From positions 24,351,971-24,415,970 of the forward strand of contig NC_003070.9 in NCBI RefSeq assembly GCF_000001735.4: DNA of 64,000 bases, written 5' to 3'. The notes under the pieces are model-generated. The model made no database searches and was not told where the DNA came from. It saw nothing but the letters and a program-made list of their open reading frames with translations. Of the stretch, positions 9,924 to 23,876 are shown piece after piece (position 1 is the stretch's first letter; each line of letters starts with the position of its first letter). Made by a program: the position numbers and the translations under genes. This DNA is from Arabidopsis thaliana. Lineage: Eukaryota; Streptophyta; Magnoliopsida; Brassicales; Brassicaceae.

Positions 9924-10411
9924 TTCTCTTCCTCTTTGTGACTGATTATTAAATGATTTGGCTAGTAGTAAAAGAAATCGTCATGTCAACTAATACATCA
10001 TATCTTAGCACATATCAAATCTAATTTTGTTGATATATTCAAACACAAAAATGTAAGAATTTCAAACCATATTGGGAAACGAAAATCTATATATAAGTAA
10101 AAAATAAATCAATAAAAGAAAATATTTATTCAGAATACTGCATCATAAGTTGTATTGGGCTTGGAATTTACGTTATTCGGTAATTGCAAGCCCAATACAA
10201 CATATGATGCAAAAAAATACCAAAAGCCCTTCTAAAGGAGACCAAGCTTCATGAAGAAACCAGTAATGTTGAAAACAAAAAATGTGTCAAGAGACTTATT
10301 ATGATATATTTCCTCTGAATATGAATGTTCTTCTCTTTTCTTTACTAGTAGACAAAAACATGAACCATGAAAAAAGAAGGTTTCGTCTATATGACACAAA
10401 AACAAACAATC
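9924..10411. other. ECI1 promoter / LETM1-gene 3' region
   Basis: About 490 bp between the ECI1 start and the stop of the LETM1 gene. It must hold the ECI1 promoter and the LETM1-gene 3' UTR. The only clear structure is the foldback at 10140-10210, listed separately. Confidence 0.6.
10140..10210. repeat. Near-perfect 24-bp inverted repeat with 23-nt loop
   Basis: Left arm 10140-10163 and right arm 10187-10210 are reverse complements with one mismatch. The arms include TTGTATTGGGCTTG and CAAGCCCAATACAA. No clear target-site duplication borders the arms. It could be a minimal foldback element, the remnant of a MITE, or a hairpin in the LETM1-gene 3' UTR or a separate small-RNA precursor. Confidence 0.85.
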
Positions 10412-13400
10412 TCAAGACTTGGTTGTAGGCTCGTCTGTTTCTTCAGCTTCAGCATCTTCAATCTCGCTCGCTAACTTCACTAAGTCTTCCACCAGTATTT
10501 TGCCATCTAAAAACCACAAAAACTTCCATCAGAAAACCGAAAAATCTAAGTAGAGAAGTTGGAAATGGAGAGTGTGACCTTTATCTTTAGACAGATTTTG
10601 GATAAGCTCTTGGATACCCTCTTTGCCCAATGTGTCCTTCAGGTACATCGCAGCCAATGCAACTTCATCTGGGCTTACCTTACCATCATAATCTCTGTAC
10701 AGACAAAATTGAATTGATTGATTGCGAAATAATTCTAAGGCGAGAAAACAATCTAAAGGATGGTTACACAGACCTGTCCAGGAGTCGCCAGCGGTTGCCA
10801 ATCTTGTTATCGACATCATCAATTTCCTTTTCAAGTTTCTGGAGCATTGTCTCCACCTAACGATAGAAGATATTGAAGTTAGAGATTAAAAAGACTAGAG
10901 AGTTTGTGACTGAAGAATACTATATAAAAATTGTTGTTACCCTATCTAGCAGTGCAGAGGAAGTTTTATCAGCAATAGCTTTCTGAGCACTTCGGTCACT
11001 ATCTTCTCGAGCAGCTAAATAAGCTTTCCTAGCGTCTTCCTCATCATCTGTACCACCTTTCTCTACCATGCTGTTGTATAGATCTACCTGCGCATAAATA
11101 AGACAAGTTTACTCAGAAAAATCCAAGAAAGCAAGATAAAAACTAGAGGATAGTGGAGAGAAAACTACAGCGAACTTGCCTCTTTTTTAACTAGTTTCAG
11201 GAACTCTTCACGCTCCATGCTAACAGACTGGAGTCAAAATCAAAAGAAACGAGAAGCATTAACCAGATTTCACACTCTTAGAACTCCTATTGGTAAAATA
11301 AATGAGAGCGTGGTTAAAAGTCTCCATACAGATGCGGAAGCCAAAACAGCTAATGCACGGCTGAGCTCACAAAGCTGCTCATGTTTCTCAAGAGTTTTCG
11401 CTTTCGCTTGCTCATTAGCATCTTTAGCTGTAGATGCCATCATCTCATCCAAAGCTACATCTTTTTGGCTTGAAGCAGACTCTTTCATCTTTGCCATTTC
11501 CTCTTCTTCTTCTTCTTCCTCCTCCTACATTCAATGAATCATAACTAAGAAAATAGTTTCCTGATACAATCTCAGTAAATTCAAGATCCATGATACGCGG
11601 AAAAGAGAAACATAGTTCCTCAATCCTCTTCCTTCCTGATACAGAATGGTAGGAAAACATAGAGACAAACCTTGATTAATTCTTCTTGCATTTCTAGGTA
11701 TTCTAACTTCCTCTTCCTTTCTGATACAGAATCCTCTGATGACAGAGCTGTAACCCCAACTGTGTCCACAACCTCATCTGGCAGAGAGGAGAGAGTAGCT
11801 TGAACAGCCTCTTCTGGCTTGAGTTTCCCAGCCATTGAGAATGATCTGTCAATACGTACAGGAAGAAAAATGTCGCAATGTCATTCTTAATTCTTTGTAT
11901 ATAATATATATATTGACTGAGTTGCAAGAAAAGCTTACCTAGAAAGAATTAAGAGGGATGATGGTACCGAATGGTTGAGAGATAAATCCAGCCAGTCAAC
12001 TAGCTGTAATGAGAGATATGCAGATCAGAAATCACCTATATCTCTAGTTAAACTACTAGAACAACACAAACACAAATCACGAGATCATTCTTCTTATTCA
12101 CAAAGAGTACAATTTTGTTGATACCAACTCCACTAAAGATGGAATGCTGAATGATATTTATAAAGCAATAACCTGCTCTCTCATTTCTTCAACTGAACCC
12201 AATTGAAGCATTCCTCTCTCTCTGCAAGCTTGGCGAAGTTCAGCTTCTGAGAGAGACTCCACACCTTCAGCCTTGATCAACTTATCATCCTTTTTAATCC
12301 TATGAAGTCCAAGGAATGGAATTGCCCAATGATTATGTGAGAAAGAAGACATTAATTTAGATATATATATAATCTGAAATGCGTGTCTTGTAGAGTAGTA
12401 GGACTCAATGTCAGCCATTGGAGACAAGAAAAATAGCAATATGAGTAATGTAGAACTAACTCCTGTAATCTTTTCCGAAGCATATAACGTAAATATGCAT
12501 CAGTTCCGAATGGGCTAATACCCATGTATTTGCACATATTTACCAATCGGGACCTGCAATAAGGAAGATAAGATTAACAAAACAAACCAAGACAGAAGCA
12601 ATATCGCATTACCAATAGATACAGTTTTGACTAGTTCATAACCTGTTAATGTTATCCAATGTAAGCTCATCATTGAAGAGCTTTGCAAAGCCCAAAATTT
12701 CATCATTCGAAACACCGACTCCTCTTCTAACCTGTACAATTGATAATGACGCTATAAGTCCATCTTGAAGTTTATAGAAGGACGTCAATTGCGTTAGATA
12801 ACAAGGAAAGCGAACCTTGGTCATAAATCCATCTAGATCTTCTGCAGTCTTCTTTATCTCTCCACTGCGAGAGGTTTGGACTTCCTTTGCCATTTCTTTG
12901 ACAGTATCTTGGAGAAACTTAGCATATTCCATTCTTGCATTCAACCTTCTTTTTAGAGCCTCCTGCAAAATAAACGTGAATTTTAGATTCATACTTGAGA
13001 AACAGGCAAGAGTGACAGCGCGAGAATGAAAGATCAAACCAATTCATACTTCCCAGATCAATGTAAAAATAAAAATAAATGACGTATAAGGAATAGAGAA
13101 GCAATAAAATAGGTTTTTTAACAGTACCTCTTCTTTCATCTTATCCTGGAAAGTTGACGGCAGCATGTTTGGGAACAACTTAAGAAACACCGGTAGCAAA
13201 AACTCCATGAATGGAACAATAATGAAAACTGCAACCGGGACTAATCTAAAAATGTCGGCAGTTGTTCGAGTGAGTTGTTGTCGTTCCCTCCTAGATAGAC
13301 CTTTTCCATTAGCAAGTTTAACAAGCAGCCTTACACTGATCCTGACATCAGCCCAAAGCAACTTTGTCCCCAGCCAGTAATGTTGCAGAGTAGACTTAAA

Positions 13401-14041
13401 TTCATCTTTCCAGTGACGAAGCTTCTTAGCCCAATCTTCCCTGCATAAATAAAGCATATGTTACATAACAATAAATGGCATGAAATCGCTCAAACGCTAA
13501 AACAACAAAAACTACAGCCTAACCTGCTCATTGATGCAATAGCTCTCAAAGCAGGACCTATCCCCAGAAGAAACAACCGCACACGTTGCATAATGGATAT
13601 ATCAGATTTCTGTGATTCTTCCAATTTCATAGCTTTAGCTTTAGCCTTAGCTAAACTTAACCCCTCAACAGCCTCATCACACTCCTCAGGAGAAGCTTCT
13701 TTAGTTTGCGAGGTAACCTTTTCTCCCTTTTTATCATGGTCAGGCTTATTAGCCGTTGCCAAAGACGAGTACATAGATTGAAAAACCAATCTATATCCCA
13801 AAGGATAAGGCAATTCTAATATTCCAACTCCATTACTAAAACTTGGAGACTGAAGTAATCTACTTCTATAGAACCCCTCCATTAACACGCTCGACTCTTT
13901 CTTCTTCACATCTTTAAAATCACGGTATCCTCGTTGTCCTTGCCGCTCAATACTTGAAAAACATTGAACCGTAGGCAAATGTTCACTTAGAGATTTCACT
14001 ACGTCGTAACTTCTCCTTCGAAGAAGCGCTCGTGAAGCCAT
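10412..14041 (-). CDS. LETM2: LETM1-like mitochondrial inner-membrane protein with EF-hand end (736 aa)
   Basis: Fourteen exons rebuilt by phase: 13524-14041, 13128-13440, 12816-12962, 12643-12731, 12461-12553, 12173-12299, 11939-12003, 11671-11845, 11330-11524, 11180-11227, 10941-11087, 10774-10856, 10579-10694, 10412-10506. The sum is 737 codons. LETM1 proteins support cation (K+/Ca2+)-proton exchange, organelle volume and, in plants, mitochondrial translation. The N-terminus [20 protein letters not shown] is a basic presequence. Exon 2 holds a membrane segment ([20 protein letters not shown]). The ribosome-binding-like LETM domain follows ([32 protein letters not shown]). Exon 9 is a Glu/Lys coiled coil. 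Exon 13 has a good EF-hand loop, [12 protein letters not shown], and the last junction encodes a weaker one. The exon 10 donor reads GC instead of GT. Confidence 0.92.
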
Positions 14042-15723
14042 ATTGCAGTAATTGTGTAGCTATATACAGTATATATATACCAGCTACATACCAATCTGCA
14101 CAGTGATTGTATGAAAAATCTGATAGATCATTTCACAAAAGACAAAAGAAAACATGAATGATTCAGATTTTTCAAATGGATTAGTTCGTTGTAGAAGATC
14201 ACTAAGCTCTCTCAAGTCCTAAATTCAATTTCTAAACCTGAATTACAAAATTTGCAGTCGATTCAATGAATCTGAAACACGATTGAGATTGATTGCGACG
14301 AAATTGAGATGATAACAGAAACGAGAGACTTAAATTTGGATGACGAAAATGGAGAAGACTTACATCTACAGAGAAGAGGAGGAGTGGAGAGGAAAGGATC
14401 GATCAAAACGTGGAAGACAATCCAAAATACTTTGAGAAAAAGACCGTCAAAAGAATCGTCGTCGTCACTGAGCCGAAGAAGAAGAAGAAGAAGAAGAAGA
14501 TTCAACGTGTTTCTGCTGATTTTGACCGTTTTGTTTCGGGTCGGGTCGAATCGGGTCGGGTCCGGATATACAAATACTGCTTCGGATTCTCTACCGTAGA
14601 ACTATTACAGTATTACCCAATTACTTTTGTTTTTTGAATAATGCTTTTTACCATTTACTTTGCAGCAAAAGAACTTCTAACGCTAAACATTAACAAGACT
14701 TCTTCATTTCCATGAAATTAATCGTTTTACTAATCAACTAATCATCATCATTTTCCAAAAGCATTCAAATGATCAATAAGCAATATTAAAAAGTCAGTCT
14801 AGCCACTAATCATCATAGTCAACAATTTCCAAAGGTAGGTAATGAAAAGCACTTAGTAATTTTTTGTTTGAGAATTTTATCAAGAAAATGCAGGAACAAA
14901 CTTCAACTTTGTAGAATGAAAATCAAATGCTTCGACATGTCACATGTATATGTCTCTCTCACCATTCTTTTTTGTTAAATCACTCATCAATGATTTGCTT
15001 CAGTTTGAGATTCATTAAGATCATCGTGATTTAAGAGACTGTCACAGTGTAGTTTTAACGGTTATGATTACGAATCTGTCGAAATGTTCAAGTTTTTGTT
15101 TATTTCTGCAGATTCTTAAGAACATAATGGCTAATAAGAAGGTAGGTGGTGCTGGTTCTAATCCTGAGTCTTGACACAAGTGTTTGATCTTCTATTCTGT
15201 TTTATTCGTGGATGATATTTAGAGAAAAATGTGTATATCTATGGGAACATTTTACCAATTTTGATGGAATTCTGACTTTTTAGTAGCTCCAAAGCGGTTT
15301 TGTTAAATGGAATTTGATTTTGTTTCTAAGAAAGATTTTACTTGATATAATATGTTAAGATTCGTCTTCAGTAATTACATTATGAAAAACCATCTATGCA
15401 TCTTTGGATATAAGCAGTTGGTTAAATTAACTATATAAATATATAAAATTGAAAAAACATTAGGAATTACAGTTTAAATAATTCAAACAATTTAAGCTCC
15501 ATGCAATACTAAAACTTCTAAATAGCGTTTAATAACTTTCTTATTTAGAAATTATCGAACAAAATATGAAAGTTTCTTAAGAAACCATTTGAAGACATAT
15601 ATGTAACAAGATAAGTAAATTGTAATAAAATATATTAGCACTCTAAACTTCTAGATAGACATAAATAAAGAAGAAAGAAAACATTCAAAAAGACAAAAGA
15701 ATAGAAAGAAATTTGTGAAAGTT
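14042..15723. other. Intergenic between LETM1 gene start and NAT10 stop
   Basis: The first 500 bp should contain the LETM1-gene promoter and 5' UTR. A (GAA)n run of about nine units at 14474-14501 (CTT on the gene strand) fits a plant 5' UTR. A second copy of plus-strand reading frames here is a by-product of this repeat. The rest, 14640-15720, is AT-rich with nothing recognised beyond a 15-codon frame at 15127. Confidence 0.5.
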
Positions 15724-18449
15724 TCAATGAGAAGGGAAGAATTTGTTGAGGCGGCAAGGTAGACCGTAAAACTCATCGTTTCGCACGTCAAGATTGTAAA
15801 GTCGAAACTTATCCCACCATTTCATTCCGCAATCTTTCTTGGCTTCATCGCTGTCACGACACAATGTGCAATCAAGCACTATCGCAATTATTGCCGCAAC
15901 CGTTGTATGTGACATGAATATCACTCTTATCATATCTTCCAACTGTTTTGTGCACACACATAAAAGGAATCTCAATTTGATAAGTTGCAAAAAAGGCGTT
16001 TGCGATTTAAACAATTTGTCTCAAAGTATAGAATAAGATGTGCTTACCCAATTTGAGTGATGATCAGACCGCCACCCTCCATTGTAGTATTCTCTGAAGT
16101 ATTGTGGGATTGAAATAGCCATGAAAAAGGAAAATCCGAGAATGAATTTGATGTTGAAGCTATTGAGGTTGCAGAATTGTAGATAGCTAAGTCCCACAGA
16201 AGCTGCATTATATATTGAATTTGATTTTATTTTAGTGAAAAAAATAAAACATATATTTATCGAAAATGCTATACTACAAATGTGATGTGATGAAAAAGAC
16301 TTACACACAAAACACAAGACGATGCAATAAAGAGATGCCATGATTGGTAATGGTATGGACGCAAAAAACGCTCCAAATTTTCCTGTATTTTGATCAAAAT
16401 AAATAAGTTACAAAACCAGTAAAAGATATTCAACGAAATCATTTAGACATTGTAAATAGGAAGATGTAGATTATTAGTAAAAACAAAACAAGAAAATTAC
16501 CAAAAATGGAGAAAAAAATCATGAATGCAGCTGATATTTGTATCACTCTTCGACTCCCAATCTTAGTCATTGCCAAAAGTCCAACATTTTCTCTGAATAT
16601 TAAGTCACACCCATATCAAAACTATATCATTAGCCTTTAATTACTACAATTTATATATACAAGAGAAACTTAAGATAAATGCTCGAAAAATTAAAAATTT
16701 GTAATTTAGAGATGAGTTTATTTACGTTGATGTTGTGATCCCTGTGATGCCTCCAAGCATGCCATTGAGTAATACTCCAACTCCCTACAAGATATTTATA
16801 TAAATGTTCATATAGATGATGAAATAAATAGTTAATAAACGGTCAAAAAATATGTTTTAAGTGACGATTAAATTGTTGCTAGACTAACCAGCCAACAAGT
16901 ACCACGACTAACAACTGATGGTGGAATTGGCGTCGCGCTTCCATATCTTGCGGATGCATAGAACAAACCAGTCGACTACAATAGTACATAAAATTTATCA
17001 CTTTCAACTTTAATCACAGTATGCTAAGTATTATTTTCCATGATTTTAATATCAGTTTCATGTAAAAGATTAAAGTTTAACCTCAAATAGAGTGACGAAA
17101 GACGCAGCCATCATCGCAAAAGAATCAGTGATGTCGAAAGTTGGACTTCCCCATTGGAAAGGATATGGTATGTATATCCTATTATTCACATAAAGAGAAT
17201 AAACATAACATTTGAATATCAAAATATTAAAATCTACACACGAAAAAAAATTAAATTCATTTCGAATAGAAGAACTGACCAAGGAGTGTTGGTGATGAGA
17301 CCAGTACGATCTGTACGACAACTGGTTTGAGTAGTATGAGACTTGTGGTCATAAACACCACTGGATGTGAGAAGTTGAGCAAACAACCATACCAATGGAA
17401 TGCATAAAATCATCCCATAACGGTCACATCTGCTTCCATCCAAAATCATCACTCCTTTTTTCATCTTCAGAAAACGCGGTAAGTACTGCACCCGAAAGTT
17501 AAAAATTAAAAAGTGACATGTAAATGTACACGTAACCAAAATTATATAATTCGCGTTGGCTAAATTAATGTTTTTAGATGATCTATATTCTATTTTTTTT
17601 TTTATAATCATGTGTATGGATTTAAAACAAAAGAAAGCTAAGAAACAAAGGTTAGAACTTTACCTGAGTGACAAAAATAAGTAGGATCAATCCGGGAAGT
17701 CCCACTTCAACGCATCTTGCTAGCTGAAAAATGAAAGATGTTTGCATCATATTATAAATCTATATAATTATTCAATATTCAATAATCTATTTATAAAAGA
17801 TATCTCATTGTTAATGGCCAAATTTTAGTGTATATACACATACCAAAGGGAAACCGATGTGGTAGAGTCCCAATCCGGTAAATGTTGCCAAAGGAGCAAT
17901 GGAGAGTGGACTTAGAAATCTAATGAGCACAAACCAAAAATACATTCATGTTTAACGTTAGAGACATAATAAGGTATGCCTCCTTTGGCAAAATGATAAT
18001 GAAGTAATTTACCTAACAATATTTCTCCATACGCCTAGAATACAGATAAGAACTTGGAAACATCCGGTTATAATCAAAGCTCCTTGTATGCTTCTCATTG
18101 TTCGCACAAACCTCTGATTAATTATATTATATCAAACAATTTATTATTAGTACAATGTAGTTTGTAAAATTCATGATAAGAATAATGTTAAGACGACTTA
18201 CTTCAAAAGGATCAGTGTAGTAAGTGAATCGGGTCGAATAAATGATGGAAGTGATAGGTATGATATAGGCATAAGAAGCTACAGCTATCACAGGCAATCG
18301 AGTTCCAAAGAATGACTGGAACAATGTTGTTAATCCAGACACAAACAGTAATGTTTGTATGACTTTAACCTTTTCTGCCTGAAATTGTCGAAACAAATAT
18401 AGAAAAAAAAAAATCAAAATGTATACATAAAAAATTAAAATACTTTCAC

Positions 18450-18482
<33 letters not shown>

Positions 18483-18830
18483 TTTCCAACATCTCAAGAA
18501 ATAATCATATACTTACATAGCCACCTCCCATGAGTGGAACTAATACACTTGGAATCAGAACTGTGATGCCAAGACTCAACAAGTAATGCTGGAAACCCAA
18601 CACTACGGCTTCAACTGCAAACACCAAACATATTACATTTACACACACACACACATAGAAATAATAATATATAACATAAATAACCAAAATTTTATAAAAC
18701 AAAACATACGCCAAGGAGGAGGACTGTTGACGCAGTACTGGATTCCGGGGAGTTGTTCTTTCACCGGGTGGGGTTGTAACTCTTCCGTCCGGTTTGCTGC
18801 TCCGTTGTTTCCGCCACCACCGTTTGTCAT
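15724..18830 (-). CDS. NAT10: Nucleobase-ascorbate transporter family (xanthine/uracil permease), 541 aa
   Basis: Fourteen exons: 18710-18830, 18517-18614, 18202-18378, 18013-18113, 17844-17919, 17664-17723, 17280-17485, 17082-17178, 16889-16975, 16726-16784, 16501-16592, 16305-16382, 16048-16202, 15724-15942. The total is 542 codons including the stop. Family members are 12-14 span membrane carriers for purines, uracil or related substrates, usually at the plasma membrane. The first span carries the QH motif (LGFQHYLLSLG). Exon 11 opens with ENVGLLAMTKIGSRRV, matching the NAT signature [QE]-N-x-G-x4-T-[RKG]. The C-terminus is hydrophilic. The start at 18830 is the first ATG, and a hydrophobic frame upstream of it is ignored. 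Substrate cannot be told from sequence. The symbol follows recognition of the locus. Confidence 0.9.
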
Positions 18831-19637
18831 GGTTGCCACCACCACTATTACAAAGGTTAGAAAAAAAAAAGAAAAAAAACAATTCTCGATTATAAAGTAT
18901 ATAGAGTAAACGAAATGAATGAATATATTAAAAAAACAAAAGGAGGCTGCATGTTTTGCATAAGTCATCCTCACCAATACCAATACAAAACAAACTCTGT
19001 AGAGATCTCAAAACAAAGCGCTAGCAAAAAAAAAAGAGGAGATAGAGGCGGTTGAGATATAAAACTTACTTTTGAATCAAAGAAGCTTCGTTAGATACAA
19101 GTCAAGTGAGAGGTTATGAAAGACTTTCGAAAGAAGTGAATGATTGGAGAGTGAAGATGAAGAAGAAGTCAAAGAGACTTGGGGATTATAAGTTGTAACC
19201 TTTTCAACTTTTGTTATTTGAATGATTAAATGACATTTTCTACAATTAATGTAGTCATAAAAGTCTAAATATTGTCAGTTTTTGATATATGAAATTTGAA
19301 ATAGAAATCTTTTGACATCATGAGATTTCTGTATTTTGAGATCAAATTTTTTTAAAAGAATATTGTTGTGAAATAAATTGTAGGTTGTGAAATCAAAATG
19401 AATGTGTCGAATATATATGGCAACATGAATTCATTATCTTTGCGTAATCGACTTACTAATTCTTAATTTAATCTAGTTCTAGTTATGAAGACTTTTAAAA
19501 CATTGTTGCTTAACTAACGTTTTTCCATAAGAGACTTATACATACATTGACTTCGACAAGAAGATGTTATACATAACGTGGCTTTATTTCATCCAATGTA
19601 TGTTCTTAAATCACTTGCAATATACTTTCAGAAACAA
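18831..19637. other. Intergenic, NAT10 promoter and reductase 3' region
   Basis: It holds the NAT10 5' region: poly(A)-rich near 18868-18886, with (GAA)-rich sequence at 19150-19170. The rest is AT-rich without a gene. Confidence 0.5.
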
Positions 19638-22127
<2,490 letters not shown>

Positions 22128-23876
22128 TCATAGACATCCACTAGGTGTAACCAATCCAAGTTGCTTACCAGAAACATTGGTGCAAGAAGTCTTTGCTGCT
22201 TCACCGTAAGAAGTTAGATTAATTGCCTGCATTCGAATCCCAGTGCATGGGACTTTCTCACTGCAATCCATTTTTATAGCAATCTCTGTGGCCGATGTTC
22301 CCATGATTCCACTATATATTACATCGTTTATTTTGATTCCTGACTCCTGAAAATTTATAATTTCATATCTAATTAACTTTTTGTACTGCTAATTTTTTCG
22401 CTTTTGTGACCGGTAACAATCATATATATGGTATATATACTGTTGAGGTAAATGGTTACCAATCAAACTCATTATTTCAATCAAATATTTGGTTAGATTC
22501 TAAAGTAATTATTTGACTAACATACAAAAACAAGATAAAGGTATATGAAACGGACCTGAGAAGGGCAAGAAGAATCGCCAGGGCAATAGTTCTGATCAAT
22601 GAGGATAGGATATGAGACATTAACCATAATAGCTCCTAAGAACCGGACCCTCTCCACGAACCCGTTGCTATGTCGCGGCCACGACTTGATCCTAAGCCCA
22701 TTGTCCGTCCGTACAAACACAGCATTCTTCACAGTTACGTTTTCCACGCCTTGCTCCTCTATGGACTTTGCTAAGCTCCCAATGCTGATTCCATGTCCAG
22801 GACCACAAGTGATCCCATCGACCATAAGGTTCTTTGTACCTGGTCCGATTGAGATACAATCGTCTCCGGTTTTGATGGAAGCATTTCGGACTTCGATATC
22901 GGTAGATAGCTGAATGTGAATGCCATCAGTGTTAGGACTCTCATCGGGTGCTATGATTCGGACATCTTCAATCTTTATGTTTCTGCAACGGTTTATTGCT
23001 ATGTGGAACAATTGGCTATTCAACGATAATACTCCTTTGATCTTCACGTTGTTTGAGTCCATGAATCTCAATGTCTACATTAAATAACCTTTGTTAAATC
23101 TTGACTGTTTATTTGCGTTTTTATTCTTTTGTGATTCATATTGTAAATTTAGGATATAGTATTCTTTTCCAAGTAATTAATACGTAATATATGTTACGAA
23201 ACAAATGCGGTCCATAATAAAATATATATTCTGAAGTTACATTTTGTTTTTCTGTTATTGCAACCAAACGCAATCGCATTTTTTTTTCTGTTATTGCAAC
23301 CAAACGCAATCGCATAAATTATTAGGAGTTTAGAACATGCAAGTGTAGTTGTGTTCATGTTGTTGACAAAAAAGAAAAACACAAATGCATAAATTGGTAA
23401 TTGAAGACTTAAACACATACCGTTGCACCTTCAGGGCAGTTGTAACCATTAGCCTTGCAACTCCACAAGGTTGATCCCTTAGCATCAAAAGAACCTCCAA
23501 GAACCGTAACATTGTGAACACCACTAAAACTAAACCAGTTTTCTTTTTTCCCAAGCAAACTGTAGTCTTGAGGACCAATTAAAGTTCCGTCAATCCTTAG
23601 GGTTATCTCACGGCTTTTGCAACTTTCTCCTTCGAACCTAACCTCCCCACTAACCAAATACCTTCCCTTTGGGACGTAAATAACAACTGAGTCTTCCACT
23701 CCACACGCAGCATCCCATGCATCCGAAAAGGCTTTTGCCGACTCTACGATCCCGTTTGGGTTTGCACCGAAACTCAGAACGTTAAGACTTGTTCTTGCGT
23801 CAAACTGACCAAAGTGGGACATAATGATTGTTATAACGATGCTAAAGACCTGAACAAAGCTTAGAAACAATGCCAT
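22128..23876 (-). CDS. Polygalacturonase, glycoside hydrolase family 28 (397 aa)
   Basis: Three exons: 23421-23876, 22556-23074, 22128-22346; 398 codons with the stop. The N-terminus MALFLSFVQVFSIVITIIM is a signal peptide, then LNVLSFGANPNG opens the right-handed beta-helix. All four GH28 motifs are intact: SPNTDGIH near residue 200, GDDCIS near 223, GHGISIGS near 246 and RIKSW near 270. The enzyme should therefore cleave the alpha-1,4-galacturonan backbone of pectin in the wall. It carries no N-terminal propeptide beyond the signal, placing it with short plant endo- or exo-polygalacturonases used in cell separation. Intron 1 contains a tandem duplication (23251-23315). Endo versus exo action is not decidable here. 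Confidence 0.92.
23251..23315. repeat. Tandem 29-bp duplication in polygalacturonase intron 1
   Basis: A 29-bp stretch (tctgttattgcaaccaaacg...) at 23251-23279 is repeated exactly at 23287-23315, separated by a T run. It lies within the intron. Confidence 0.9.

Noticed and set aside
9352-9945. Plus-strand frames opposite ECI1
   Set aside because: They are antisense shadows of a high-codon-bias gene; only the minus-strand protein has crotonase motifs and the SKL end.
14309-14637. Plus-strand 75-96 aa frames with poly-Arg or poly-Lys
   Set aside because: The basic runs are translations of the (GAA)n repeat in the probable 5' leader of the minus-strand LETM1 gene.
18127-18983. Phe-rich minus frames and a signal-like N-terminus upstream of NAT10
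   Set aside because: They are reading of poly(A/T) tracts in intron and leader; the NAT protein is fully explained without them.
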